IMG/VR virus record: IMGVR_UViG_3300048088_000032
Location: 1 to 46,300 of that record
Reading direction: 5' to 3' (one strand)
DNA length: 46,300 nucleotides
Origin: a virus
The notes under the pieces are model-generated. The model ran no database searches, was not told where the DNA came from, and was given only the letters and a program-made list of their open reading frames with translations. Of this stretch, positions 32,293 to 39,553 are shown one piece after another; positions within the stretch are counted from its first letter, which is position 1, and each line of letters opens with the position of its first letter. Made by a program: the position numbers and the translations under genes.

Positions 32293-32893
32293 AGAAGTGA
32301 TCGAGGCTCGTTGGTACGTCTTCGCCCGGGCCACCTTGCTCGACGGTCAGCCCATAAGCTTCGCGTTCAAGCGCCACCAGCGTTTTCAGCGTCTCTGCCA
32401 GCTTCTTCATGCTGTCTATGCGACCTGCGCTGGAGATGACCTTCATGTACAGGTCATTGCGCTTGTCATTACCGCGGTCATCCGGCGAACGAAGAATCTC
32501 GCCAAGTTGCTCGAACAACTCACGGTTCTCGGTGACCTGCTCAAGTTCGTCCAGCATCGCCATTGCGAGGCGGCGGGACTTGGCAATGTCTTTGCGATGA
32601 GCGAGTCGGATGCCCGCGATGACTTCCGCGTTGGCCTCGACAATCGCCCGGTCAGTTACCGCCTGTTCCGTGGTAACCGAGGTGGTAACCGTGCGCGTGG
32701 TAACTAGCTGCTCAGCCTTATCCTGTATGCGTTTGCTGAGATCGCGCACCCATCCGTCGCGCTTCGCACGCTTGGCGATAGCCACATGCGACACGCCTTG
32801 TGATGCCGCAATCTCCCGCACCGACAACAAGCCGGCCCGGTAGTCGGCTTCAATGCGCTCCCAGTCCGGCGCGGCTTTCTTTGGCTGCGCCAT
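32279..32893 (-). CDS. terS: Terminase small subunit
   Basis: 204 residues. Residues 10-50 hold a helix-turn-helix (DYRAGLLSVREIAASQGVSHVAIAKRAKRDGW), followed by a basic/Thr-rich stretch with VTTRTVTTSVTTEQAVTD and coiled-coil oligomerisation helices. It recognises the packaging site and loads TerL. ATG 32893 has an AAGG 6 nt ahead. A triple GTGGTAAC repeat lies inside the gene. Confidence 0.82.
   Translation of the reverse strand: MAQPKKAAPDWERIEADYRAGLLSVREIAASQGVSHVAIAKRAKRDGWVRDLSKRIQDKAEQLVTTRTVTTSVTTEQAVTDRAIVEANAEVIAGIRLAHRKDIAKSRRLAMAMLDELEQVTENRELFEQLGEILRSPDDRGNDKRNDLYMKVISSAGRIDSMKKLAETLKTLVALEREAYGLTVEQGGPGEDVPTSLDHFYGAS
32655..32705. repeat. GTGGTAAC direct repeats, possible packaging site
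   Basis: Three copies of GTGGTAAC(C/T) on the plus strand at 32670-32678, 32682-32690 and 32697-32705, with an inverted GTTACC at 32655-32660. They sit in the terS coding region, where pac sites are often found, but also encode the repeated V-T-T residues. Confidence 0.4.
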
Positions 32894-32948
32894 GTTTAAC
32901 CTTGAGTGATTTGTTTCTTGCGGCTCGCGGGCGCTTGGAGGAATTTAC

Positions 32949-34124
32949 TCAAGCCGCCTCAAACATCTCAGGCGTGACCGTATTGCGAGCCACCTGCCCG
33001 TATTTCTCGTGATAGGTGATCGCAGTAGCCGACCGCTCCGAGATCCAGCCACCGCGGGCCGCGTAGGCGTCGCGTGCGGCGATCGTCGGATGCTGGATGA
33101 CGGTCATTCCCGAATGCTCTTTCTCTTCGATGTGGTGCCGGTGCCCTGTATGGCACACGCGTTTCAGTGTATTGCCCCAGATCTTCGGGAACTGGCTGGC
33201 GAAGAGAAGCGGCAGATCGTCGTTCTTCTTCATATGCCCGTGGTGAAACGCCAGCATGGTTTGACCGTGCTGATAGGCGTAGTAGGGCAGCTCAGACTCC
33301 ACAACCTGAACGCGGGGCTCGTTCTCGTACAAAGCCTTGAACATGGCGCGAAGCCAGATGCTAGATGACATGTCGTGATTGCCTTCCGCCATCAGGACGA
33401 CAACCGTTTCATGCTTCACCAAGGCGAAGTCGACAATCCGGCGCAGGATGCGAATGGCGGTTCCCACCAGCTTCGAGAAGCGGCCGTCCTGGTCGAGAAC
33501 GTGCCCATGCATCGGCGTCACCGGCATCAGACCGTTACTGCCGTCCGAATGCAGGAAGTCGCCGAGCTGGTTGATAAATCCAACCTTTGCATTGGGTGCG
33601 GCATTGACCATGTGGGCGAAAGCTGCAGTCAGTGTTTGCTCTGCGATCTTCAGATCCCAGTCCGCTCCGCCTTCAAATCGCCACGCGAGGGCGCCCACAT
33701 GACAGTCCGTCAGTGTGTAGACGTTGCAGAGGGCGGCATCTACTCCAGCAGGCACCGGCGCAGCATGAACGCGCGGCAGCGTTTCCGCCATCGCAGCGCA
33801 TGCCTCGCGGAAGATTGCCTCCTGCCGATCGTGGTCAATCTGGCTCTTTACCCATTGGCCAGTGAGAACGCCGTCCTTGTTGAAATAGGAGGAGACGCCT
33901 TTTGTCAGGAAGCCATCGGGCACGACCCGAGTCATGTGGCACTCTGGCGCATACCCCATCTTTGCTGCTTTCTTCTTCAGCGCGGCGAGGGCATTCCCGA
34001 TCGTGCCGTGACTCAGGCCCAACTCAGCAGCGGCTTTCCGCTCGGAGCCCAGCCGATCTACGACCTCGAGGAATTCGAGTTGCCTCGGCGTGGCAAACTG
34101 GCGAAGGTTTTCGTCTATTGCCAC
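32949..34124 (-). CDS. Phage metallophosphoesterase with N-terminal HTH
   Basis: 391 residues. Residues 10-55 are a helix-turn-helix of the terminase/HTH kind (ATPRQLEFLEVVDRLGSERKAAAELGLSH). The calcineurin-like metal motifs follow: D140-x-H142 (TLTDCHVG), GDFLHSD (188-194), GNHD (248-251), FHHGH (293-297) and GHRH (327-330). Probably a DNA- or nucleotide-linked phosphoesterase acting near packaging. The start is GTG 34124 with a strong GAGGGG ribosome-binding site 6 nt upstream. Substrate unknown. Confidence 0.82.
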   Translation of the reverse strand: MAIDENLRQFATPRQLEFLEVVDRLGSERKAAAELGLSHGTIGNALAALKKKAAKMGYAPECHMTRVVPDGFLTKGVSSYFNKDGVLTGQWVKSQIDHDRQEAIFREACAAMAETLPRVHAAPVPAGVDAALCNVYTLTDCHVGALAWRFEGGADWDLKIAEQTLTAAFAHMVNAAPNAKVGFINQLGDFLHSDGSNGLMPVTPMHGHVLDQDGRFSKLVGTAIRILRRIVDFALVKHETVVVLMAEGNHDMSSSIWLRAMFKALYENEPRVQVVESELPYYAYQHGQTMLAFHHGHMKKNDDLPLLFASQFPKIWGNTLKRVCHTGHRHHIEEKEHSGMTVIQHPTIAARDAYAARGGWISERSATAITYHEKYGQVARNTVTPEMFEAA

Positions 34125-34133
34125 GGCTTCCCC

Positions 34134-34343
34134 TCAAGAGCTTAGTTTTGGACTGAATTCACCGCATGCGTCCGTCACATGTACGATGGGCCAGCAGCTA
34201 TCTACGTGCGCGCCCTCCGCATCGAATGACGGGACGGGCGGGTAACGCCGGCAGTGAATCAGATCACCGAACGCTGCGTGCTTGCAGGACTTACAAGTAC
34301 TCGTCGGCTCCTCGATCACCGCTGCTTTGGCTTTTCGAGGCAT
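34134..34343 (-). CDS. Small zinc-binding protein
   Basis: 69 residues. C17-x2-C20 (STCKSCKH), C31 (IHCRRYPP), C50 and C60 suggest a zinc knuckle. Starts at ATG 34343 after the terminator of the non-coding region and stops 9 nt before the GTG of the metallophosphoesterase gene. Small Cys-rich proteins of this type are common near phage terminases. Function unknown. Confidence 0.65.
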   Translation of the reverse strand: MPRKAKAAVIEEPTSTCKSCKHAAFGDLIHCRRYPPVPSFDAEGAHVDSCWPIVHVTDACGEFSPKLSS

Positions 34344-34359
34344 GGACGGTACCGGATGT

Positions 34360-34387
34360 AAAAAAGCCCATGCCTTTCAGCGCGGGC
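34360..34387 (-). terminator. Intrinsic terminator at the end of the non-coding region
   Basis: Stem 34384-34387 / 34366-34369 with a wobble and an inner GC pair, then six T on the minus strand (34360-34365). A further 6-bp hairpin (34402-34407 / 34389-34394) lies just before it. Confidence 0.65.
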
Positions 34388-34931
34388 GACTAGCAGGGGA
34401 AGCTAGTGGGAATTGGGTGAAGGCTTGACGCTTGGCCCGCATGGCGCAGTGGCTCCCTATCGGGACGCGCGGCCAACTCTGCCTTACCTTCGTGGATGGC
34501 GGCTGACCAGAACGGTCGTCAACTCAATTCGGATTTGTGCACAACCCGATTTGATACCCGGAGTTTCACCGGTATGAGCCAGTCGCCATGCATGAAAGCC
34601 GTCCGTTGTGCCGCAGGGGTGGACGAAGCCCGGATGTTACGGCGGGTTGAGGGCGATGGCCACATCTCCGCGGCTTTTGCGCTTTACCCTTGCTCTGCTC
34701 ACCCTCACGACTGGCGGCTCAACCCTATAAGGTGGGCTCGTGCCAGCGACGCGTACTGGCATACGCGGAGCCGCCATGCGTGAAGATGCTCTAGGGCTAC
34801 CAAATCAGCGATTCCGCCAATTAGTGACGCCCTTGAGATACAAATCGATATCGTTATTCCGATATCGAGAGTGCTTCCGTCGCCCGTTTTCTACAACCAG
34901 TCCGACACTGGCTGACGGCGGAAGCAGGGGA
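34388..34931 (-). ncRNA. Candidate large structured non-coding RNA
   Basis: About 545 nt without a convincing gene on either strand, rich in nested stems on the minus strand. Examples: 34860-34868 / 34845-34853 (9 bp); 34762-34767 / 34750-34755 with its loop 34756-34761 exactly complementary to 34741-34746 (pseudoknot), all enclosed by 34768-34772 / 34735-34739; 34718-34725 / 34644-34651 (8 bp); 34571-34575 / 34554-34558; 34514-34517 / 34505-34508; stepped stem 34472-34483 / 34443-34453; 34487-34491 / 34419-34423. It ends at an intrinsic terminator. Ends and strand are inferred; similarity to known large phage RNAs was not testable. Confidence 0.45.
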
Positions 34932-35024
34932 TCAGCCGAGCGGGCGAATATCGCCTTCATCGCCGATGCCATCCCAGCCTTCAATCAAATCCCATCCTTC
35001 AATATGAATCGGCCGCAGGTCCAT
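34932..35024 (-). CDS. Small acidic ORF (30 residues)
   Basis: MDLRPIHIEGWDLIEGWDGI and DEGDIRPLG, an acidic peptide with a GAGG ribosome-binding site 5 nt before ATG 35024. It begins 7 nt after the stop of the Cys-rich ORF. Small and unrecognised; kept because of the ribosome-binding site and its place in a chain of small ORFs. Confidence 0.4.
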   Translation of the reverse strand: MDLRPIHIEGWDLIEGWDGIGDEGDIRPLG

Positions 35025-35031
35025 ATCCACC

Positions 35032-35118
35032 TCAATCAAGTTTGTCCATCGGATCGCAACACACCGCGCGCCCATGAAGCACTGATGCGCACCACCAGCA
35101 ACGCGGCCCGTAGCTCAA
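35032..35118 (-). CDS. Small Cys-rich ORF (28 residues)
   Basis: TTG start at 35118 overlapping the TGA of the previous ORF, with GGAAGG 8 nt ahead. The product has C-W-W-C, then C-C (RCWWCASVLHGRAVCCDP), a possible zinc site. The frame continues upstream to 35253 but overlaps the neighbouring gene. Confidence 0.4.
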   Translation of the reverse strand: MSYGPRCWWCASVLHGRAVCCDPMDKLD

Positions 35119-35210
35119 AAATCCCAACCTTCCGCCAGGTCGATCAGTACTTGCGTCGTGCCCATGCTGATCGTCGCGCACATCAGTAGCCATGCTGTCA
35201 CTGGGTTCAT
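35115..35210 (-). CDS. Small membrane-like ORF (31 residues)
   Basis: MNPVTAWLLMCATISMGTTQ, then VLIDLAEGWDF. Hydrophobic N-terminal helix. ATG 35210 overlaps the stop of the next gene to the right (ATGA), and its own stop overlaps the TTG of the Cys-rich ORF. Confidence 0.45.
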   Translation of the reverse strand: MNPVTAWLLMCATISMGTTQVLIDLAEGWDF

Positions 35211-35440
35211 GCGAAATATCCTTGGCCGCGTACATGCCGAAACTCACCGTCATTCACCTGTGCACGCGCGCTGGCGTAGCTCTGCGAGTACTGCGGAACG
35301 TCCACCATCTCGCCGTCGATCTCGCGCCGGATCGTTTCCGGCTCATTAACCGTGATCGCCTTCAGCATTGAGCCGTGGCATTCGCGGTCAAGCGTAATCC
35401 GGCCGTCGTCGGCCTGAGCGAGGTAGTAGGTGACGGACAT
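35207..35440 (-). CDS. Hypothetical protein
   Basis: 77 residues, starting MSVTYYLAQADDGRITLDRE and ending FRHVRGQGYFA, mixed alpha/beta and mildly charged. GGAG lies 5 nt before ATG 35440. No recognisable domain; first of a coupled chain of small genes leading to the non-coding region. Confidence 0.6.
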   Translation of the reverse strand: MSVTYYLAQADDGRITLDRECHGSMLKAITVNEPETIRREIDGEMVDVPQYSQSYASARAQVNDGEFRHVRGQGYFA

Positions 35441-35500
35441 TCAGACTCCAGAATTCCTCCCGGTCTCCCGGGTCGAGGTGCGTTGCACACCGGCAGGGTT

Positions 35501-35713
35501 TCACGCCTCCGATCTGGGCGCGGCGGGTAAATCAAATAATGCTTCTGCTTTCTTGCGGGCCTCACTCCAGCCGTCGCTCGACTTGCGCTTGAGCGTCAAA
35601 ACAGGCCGCTTCTGCTCTTGCTGGGCTTGCCGTTTCTCGCGCGCCTGCTTGGCCTCAAGGATTGCCATTGGATCGCCGTACATATGCGATTCGAGAGCGG
35701 TTGAGCGAGTCAT
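35501..35713 (-). CDS. Small charged coiled-coil protein
   Basis: 70 residues from ATG 35713. Residues 15-60 are a Lys/Arg/Glu/Gln-rich helix (MAILEAKQAREKRQAQQEQK and SSDGWSEARKKAEALFDL). A terminator-like hairpin lies just ahead of the start and the frame can be read upstream through it, so the start is uncertain. Function unknown. Confidence 0.5.
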   Translation of the reverse strand: MTRSTALESHMYGDPMAILEAKQAREKRQAQQEQKRPVLTLKRKSSDGWSEARKKAEALFDLPAAPRSEA

Positions 35714-35726
35714 GGGCGGCGGAAAT

Positions 35727-35759
35727 GAAAAAGCCCGCGAGGCTTTCACCTGGCGGGCT
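35727..35759 (-). terminator. Intrinsic terminator between early and late regions
   Basis: 7-bp stem 35732-35738 / 35753-35759 with an inner 3-bp extension, then five T and CATTT on the minus strand. It stands downstream of the early operon and a weak promoter, a natural place for a late-gene control point. Confidence 0.65.
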
Positions 35760-35797
35760 ATGGATTCTGTGGGCGCTTCTTCAGCACCACGGAAGTC

Positions 35798-35826
35798 AAG
35801 ATACACGAATCTTTTGGGGTTTACAA
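35798..35826 (-). promoter_or_regulatory. Possible promoter with overlapping hairpin
   Basis: Minus-strand TTGTAA (35821-35826) and TATCTT (35798-35803) are 17 nt apart, each four of six consensus matches. The -35 lies in a 6-bp hairpin (35816-35821 / 35825-35830). The surrounding stretch 35760-35969 has no other gene. Weak evidence. Confidence 0.3.
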
Positions 35827-35969
35827 CCCCTCTTGCTAAATATTTTCAGATCACGCCACAGAGTAAGGATAGCGAATCCATCGGCCGTCAGCCTTGCCTC
35901 GCCAAACGCCGATATCGCGCCCACGGTGATTGTGAGCGCTTAAGCGCGTCTGCCTCCGCCTATGCCGCC

Positions 35970-36224
35970 TCACGCCTCCTCCGGCAAAGAATGCAGCCAG
36001 TCGTAGGCCGCGCGATTCTCGCGATATAGCGCCTTTAGTCGCTCGGTGATTACTGCGCCGAACTCTGGCGTAGGGGCGGCCCCATCCGCCAAGCGAGCGG
36101 ACCCATCGTCAAGCTGTTTAAGGTAGCTCATGATGCTTGCGCCTTCATCGAGTACCGCACCCATCGCAGCCTGCCTCGGCGTTCGGCCCGGGCCGCTCTT
36201 GGAAAATTGCCCGACTCCGCTCAT
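35970..36224 (-). CDS. Hypothetical protein
   Basis: 84 residues: SGVGQFSKSGPGRTPRQAAM start, then helical MSYLKQLDDGSARLADG and ITERLKALYRENRAAYDWLH. ATGA overlap with the possible late regulator on its right; last gene of the early operon before the untranslated gap. Unknown role. Confidence 0.6.
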   Translation of the reverse strand: MSGVGQFSKSGPGRTPRQAAMGAVLDEGASIMSYLKQLDDGSARLADGAAPTPEFGAVITERLKALYRENRAAYDWLHSLPEEA

Positions 36225-36619
36225 GCCGCCTCCATAACCTTAATCAATCCGCGCCCCACAAACTTTGGATACAGCATCTCCTTCGATTCTTGGTACAAAC
36301 GGTGAGAATCTTCGGGAGAGATGCGCGAGTTAGAGAACACTGAATACCCAGCACGCTTGTTGCGCATCGAAACTTGTATCGACGCCCTGTGTTCCCAGCC
36401 CAAGGTATCGACACAAAGCTCGACTTGCTCCGAATTGTGCTTCCAGATTTTCGCGTCTGCTTGCTCTGAGCGTTCTTGTGCCGTCATGCTGTAGCTGGAG
36501 CGATATTCGCGGCAAGTAGGCGCGCAACGGGGAGCACCGAGCGCAGGCTGATACGAGTCCTGCCATCGGTGCCACTCAGTCAGCAAGTGCTCAACTTCGT
36601 CACTCTGGTCTTGCGTCAT
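36221..36619 (-). CDS. Possible late transcription regulator (RinA/ArpU- or Q-like position)
   Basis: 132 residues from ATG 36619. Segments EVEHLLTEWHRWQDSYQPALG, CREYRSS and ELCVDTLGWEHRASIQVSMRNKRAG, with a C-terminal helix, recall small sigma-fold antiterminators, and the gene stands at the end of the early operon just before the late region, where Q or RinA genes are found. A TATAAT box with an inverted repeat lies upstream. The family is conserved in phages of this group but I cannot confirm its function. Confidence 0.5.
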   Translation of the reverse strand: MTQDQSDEVEHLLTEWHRWQDSYQPALGAPRCAPTCREYRSSYSMTAQERSEQADAKIWKHNSEQVELCVDTLGWEHRASIQVSMRNKRAGYSVFSNSRISPEDSHRLYQESKEMLYPKFVGRGLIKVMEAA

Positions 36620-36679
36620 TTCAACCCCGCGGCACGATATATAGTGAAGACACAGAAAACGACACAACTGGTAGCGGTC

Positions 36680-36725
36680 ATTATACCTAAAAACGCGCAG
36701 TACTCCTACTGAAAAGCGTTGTCAA
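36680..36725 (-). promoter_or_regulatory. Promoter elements and operator-like repeat
   Basis: On the minus strand: TTGACA (36720-36725) then, 34 nt later, a perfect TATAAT (36680-36685), too far apart for one ordinary promoter. Between them is a 5-bp inverted repeat (36698-36702 / 36707-36711). Either two weak promoters or an activator-dependent -10. It precedes the possible late regulator. Confidence 0.4.
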
Positions 36726-36739
36726 TCAGCAGGTTGCGA

Positions 36740-36991
36740 TCATTCTTCGAGCCCCGTGGCGCCCATGAATGAGTAGTTGACGCCGCGCTCATCGTCCGTC
36801 GCTTTCGCTTCCCACTTCACGGCTGGCGGCACATTCTGAAACTCGGTGCCCGCCGACCTATCCCGATTCCTCCGCCCACTCAGCGTAGGTGACTCGTAGC
36901 GCGGCCGATGCAGTACGACGAGAAAGAGGAGCATGCTTAGCGCGAATATGCCGAGGATGAAGCCTACGATGAACAGGCCGAGATTAATCAT
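36740..36991 (-). CDS. Small membrane protein
   Basis: 83 residues with one N-terminal membrane helix (LGLFIVGFILGIFALSMLLFLVVL), then a charged cytoplasmic or periplasmic tail (RNRDRSAGTEFQNVPPAVKWEAKATDDERG). ATG 36991 overlaps the stop of the upstream gene. Unknown function; small membrane proteins in this region may affect host envelope or superinfection. Confidence 0.6.
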   Translation of the reverse strand: MINLGLFIVGFILGIFALSMLLFLVVLHRPRYESPTLSGRRNRDRSAGTEFQNVPPAVKWEAKATDDERGVNYSFMGATGLEE

Positions 36992-37302
36992 GCCTGCTCC
37001 TTTGCGCGCGATGCGTCGATGCGTGTCTGATAGCCCTTGATGAAGTCCACGATCTTTGATTGAAGTTCCGGATAGGTTTTTGTGTTGTGCTTGCATACGA
37101 TACGCAGCGTTCCCGGCTGATTCGATGAGTCGAAAGCGTTCGCGTCGAGCGCATCACACGTCGAGACAAGCATCTGGAATAGCGCCGCATCTTCGCGTAG
37201 CGCATCTTTCTCCGCCACCACCTTTTCATACTCGGAGTGCATTACAAAAATCCCGCTGTCGCAGGGCATTGCGCTGGTGCCGTATCTTTGGGGTTTGGTC
37301 AT
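36988..37302 (-). CDS. Hypothetical protein
   Basis: 104 residues: central coiled coil (EYEKVVAEKDALREDAALFQML) and a C-terminal helix (ELQSKIVDFIKGYQTRID). Overlaps both neighbours by ATGA. In the early accessory block after the methyltransferase gene. Not recognised. Confidence 0.6.
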   Translation of the reverse strand: MTKPQRYGTSAMPCDSGIFVMHSEYEKVVAEKDALREDAALFQMLVSTCDALDANAFDSSNQPGTLRIVCKHNTKTYPELQSKIVDFIKGYQTRIDASRAKEQA

Positions 37303-37937
37303 GCTGCCTCCTGATTAAGCCGCCGCCCGTTGGCGAGAAACACGGCCCGGGCGAATCCTTTGGGCGTCGCGCTGCGAATGTCTCCGCGGTCGTCGGACGG
37401 CGGCGCCGCGTGAATCCGGTTATCGGGCTCGCGCAGGCCGTATGCCCTGAATTGCTCCGGCATCACGAAGCCGTTACCCGTCCATAAACAGGTCTTCTTC
37501 GTGTAATTGTCTTCCGGCTCAAACCCAGTGAACTCAAACGGATGAAACGTGTAATCAGGTTTGCGCCAGTACGTCGAAATAGTCGACACCGGATTCTCAA
37601 TACCGTATGCGGCTCCCATCTCGTCGCAGAACTCAGTGGCCGACGCGAACATTTCTACCGACTGGGCAAGCGCCCGCAAGCCTTTCCCTTGAAACCAGCG
37701 CGCACCGCTGACGGCCAAGTGAGTGCAGGGCGGGAAAGCGAACACGAATTCCACCAGGCTATCGGGCGGTACGGTCGGCAGACCGAGAAGCGCGTCCCAA
37801 TGCACAAACATGATCCCGTCGCGCACAGTCTTGCCTACGTGCTGCACATCGAAGCAGATACAGCGATAGCCAGCATCGCGCCACGGCTCCGCCATATTTC
37901 CGGTCTTGTCAAACAGGAAGATTGCTGTTGGCGTCAT
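37299..37937 (-). CDS. DNA cytosine methyltransferase-like protein
   Basis: 212 residues. AIFLFDKTGNMAEPWRDAGY and ICFDVQH form the SAM-binding start, FAFPPCTHLAVSGARWF carries the P-P-C catalytic motif (C71), and YGIENPVSTI the ENP motif; the rest (YTKKTCLWTGNGFVMPE) matches short phage C5-methylases. No large target-recognition domain is seen, so specificity may be low or the protein may act as a regulator. It may protect phage DNA from host restriction. Confidence 0.7.
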   Translation of the reverse strand: MTPTAIFLFDKTGNMAEPWRDAGYRCICFDVQHVGKTVRDGIMFVHWDALLGLPTVPPDSLVEFVFAFPPCTHLAVSGARWFQGKGLRALAQSVEMFASATEFCDEMGAAYGIENPVSTISTYWRKPDYTFHPFEFTGFEPEDNYTKKTCLWTGNGFVMPEQFRAYGLREPDNRIHAAPPSDDRGDIRSATPKGFARAVFLANGRRLNQEAA

Positions 37938-38275
37938 ATCACTCCCTTCTCATGCAGCCGAACGATTGAACGAATGTGTCCTTCGAACCACGCCATAACC
38001 ACCTCTGCGTATGTCATGCCTGATGGCGGCTTGCGCTGGCCGTCGTACACTGCGTCGCATGCCGTGCATGCGTAAGCGCCGGCCAGATCGTCAGATTTCA
38101 GGGCACCCGCTTTTCCGCCAGCGCCGCCGCGGTAGTGGCTCCAGATTGTCGTGGCGGGATCGCAAAGACACGCGCCGGGCAAGCGGACAAGACACTCCTC
38201 GTCGCGGGCCGACTCGCGGATTTTCTTGTTGCGATAGGTGAGTGTTTTCGGGAAGCCGATGAGTTTGGCGGCCAT
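37934..38275 (-). CDS. YbcO/DUF1364-like nuclease
   Basis: 113 residues. Four Cys (C28, C36, C38, C70-x2-C73) and His47 (TTIWSHYRGGAGGKAGALKSD) with an ACTACDAVYDG motif match the YbcO (DUF1364) group found next to NinB and Holliday-junction enzymes in lambdoid phages. Probably a zinc-binding nuclease in recombination. Start ATG 38275 shares a base with the NinB stop (TAATG). Confidence 0.75.
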   Translation of the reverse strand: MAAKLIGFPKTLTYRNKKIRESARDEECLVRLPGACLCDPATTIWSHYRGGAGGKAGALKSDDLAGAYACTACDAVYDGQRKPPSGMTYAEVVMAWFEGHIRSIVRLHEKGVI

Positions 38276-38694
38276 TAGGCAAACTCCTTCGCCAGCGCCT
38301 GGTAACCCTGCTCGGCTGGCTCGCTCCATTGGACGTTCTGCTCCGCGCCGAATGCGTACATAAGCTCGACGAGATCTCCCATCTCGCGGATCGTCATGTT
38401 CCGAGTGCGAGCGCCGATCACAACAAAGCCGCCGTCGATCCCAGGAACGGCTTTCTGCTTTTTCAGTGCCGCCGTCAAAACGTCCTTCCACTCCTCAGAC
38501 GTCAGGTGTTGGCCGTACCATTCAACCTGGCGCGAGACGTCGGCCAGCATCGCCCACATCTTGGCGTTCTGATCGAGCGACCGGGTGCGCGGCTTGATCT
38601 CGACGATGAAGCCGTCTGGAGCCTGAATGCAGGCGCGCGATGCCATCTGACGTGCAGTCGGATGAACGAGGCGGAAGACTTGTTTGTCGCTCAT
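38275..38694 (-). CDS. ninB: NinB recombination protein
   Basis: 139 residues from ATG 38694 (ATGA with the upstream stop). Features RSLDQNAKMWAMLADVSRQVEWYG, LTSEEWKDVLTAALKK and GARTRNMTIREMGDLVELMYAFGAE are the NinB pattern (single-strand DNA binding, RecF-pathway recombination in lambdoid phages). Length is as usual for the family. Followed directly by the YbcO-like gene, the normal neighbour. Confidence 0.85.
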   Translation of the reverse strand: MSDKQVFRLVHPTARQMASRACIQAPDGFIVEIKPRTRSLDQNAKMWAMLADVSRQVEWYGQHLTSEEWKDVLTAALKKQKAVPGIDGGFVVIGARTRNMTIREMGDLVELMYAFGAEQNVQWSEPAEQGYQALAKEFA

Positions 38695-38969
38695 GTTTCC
38701 GCCTTCAGATATGCAATAGCCTGAAGGCAGTCCGCACGGCTTTTCTCCGGCGTCGCCTTGGCGTAGCTGATACCCGCCTTCCAATCCCTCCCGGCCATCA
38801 TGTCGGCGGCAGTTTCGACGATGCTTTCGTAGCGGTCTCGGCGGCTCCGCGAACAACTCTTCAGCGTGCCGTCATAGCTCAGCGTGGCTGCGTGCAATGA
38901 AGCCAGATAGGACGCGACGCGCATCCAGTAATCGCGCTCGCGGGTGAGGTTTTTGATTTCGTCGTTCAC
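38691..38969 (-). CDS. Hypothetical protein
   Basis: 92 residues. N-terminal coiled coil (IKNLTRERDYWMRVASYLAS), then SRRDRYESIVETAADMMAGRDWK and a helical end. Overlaps the kinase-like gene and ninB by ATGA. Small regulator or adaptor; not recognised. Confidence 0.6.
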   Translation of the reverse strand: MNDEIKNLTRERDYWMRVASYLASLHAATLSYDGTLKSCSRSRRDRYESIVETAADMMAGRDWKAGISYAKATPEKSRADCLQAIAYLKAET

Positions 38970-39553
38970 GCTCCCACCTCACTAGCCAGATGCTCCGCAT
39001 TCAGCTCAGCCCGCAGTGCATCGAACACCTTGAGGTGCAGCGTCGTGACGTCGCTATCGTTGATGAACTCGAGCATGGAGTCGTAGTGGCCCGAGAGTGC
39101 GCCCTCCGATCTGTGGCCGGGAAGCGATGATCCTGCATGCTCCGGACGCACGATGCGCCAGACCGCGCCGCGTCGACGTCGCACGGCGGCAAGTTCGTTG
39201 GGAAAGCGGCAGTCGTCAACCACAACTCGCTGTCCGCTATTCAGATGGGCGCAAGCCTCTTCTTCCCAAAGTCCAGCCCAGAATTCCGGGCCGATCAGGT
39301 CGCGGCCCCATTCTGTCCCCAGCGTGACCATGGCATGGCGGGGCGTCTTGCCGCACAGCATTGCGCAAGGCTGCTCTTTCTTCGAGCCTTCGATCTCGTC
39401 ATCGGTCAGGCCGATAGAGCGAAGCATGGTCTTGAGCGGGCCGGCGAACTTGACCACCTGATAGCCATGTACCTTCGTCAAGTATTCAGCCACCGTCGAT
39501 TTACCGGCGCCAGCGTTGCCAACTAGTGCGATGATTTGGGGAAGGTCTTTCAT
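38966..39553 (-). CDS. dNMP kinase-like P-loop protein
   Basis: 195 residues from ATG 39553. Walker A GNAGAGKST (12-20), then VVKFAGPLKTMLRSIGL, TPRHAMVTLGTEWGRDLI, and VVVDDCRFPNE as the second acidic motif, the arrangement of phage deoxynucleoside monophosphate kinases (T4 gp1-like). Would phosphorylate dNMPs for phage DNA synthesis, or a modified base. Overlaps neighbours on both sides. Confidence 0.75.
   Translation of the reverse strand: MKDLPQIIALVGNAGAGKSTVAEYLTKVHGYQVVKFAGPLKTMLRSIGLTDDEIEGSKKEQPCAMLCGKTPRHAMVTLGTEWGRDLIGPEFWAGLWEEEACAHLNSGQRVVVDDCRFPNELAAVRRRRGAVWRIVRPEHAGSSLPGHRSEGALSGHYDSMLEFINDSDVTTLHLKVFDALRAELNAEHLASEVGA

Noticed and set aside
34400-34500. Possible tRNA in the non-coding region
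   Set aside because: A 5-bp enclosing stem and a D-arm-like GGCAGAGTTGGCC are present on the minus strand, but there is no T-loop (TTCRA) or 7-nt anticodon loop.
34637-34777. Minus-strand 46-codon ORF in the non-coding region
   Set aside because: Arg/Pro-rich product with no ribosome-binding site; the sequence is better explained by RNA stems.
34496-34783. Plus-strand 95-codon ORF over the non-coding region
   Set aside because: No ribosome-binding site, no recognisable family, against the direction of the neighbours, and its composition looks like a chance open frame in GC-rich DNA.
35389-35504. GTG ORF of 38 residues overlapping the stop of the coiled-coil gene
   Set aside because: It has a GTGA junction but runs more than 50 nt into the next gene in another frame, and the end is Arg-rich; not supported.
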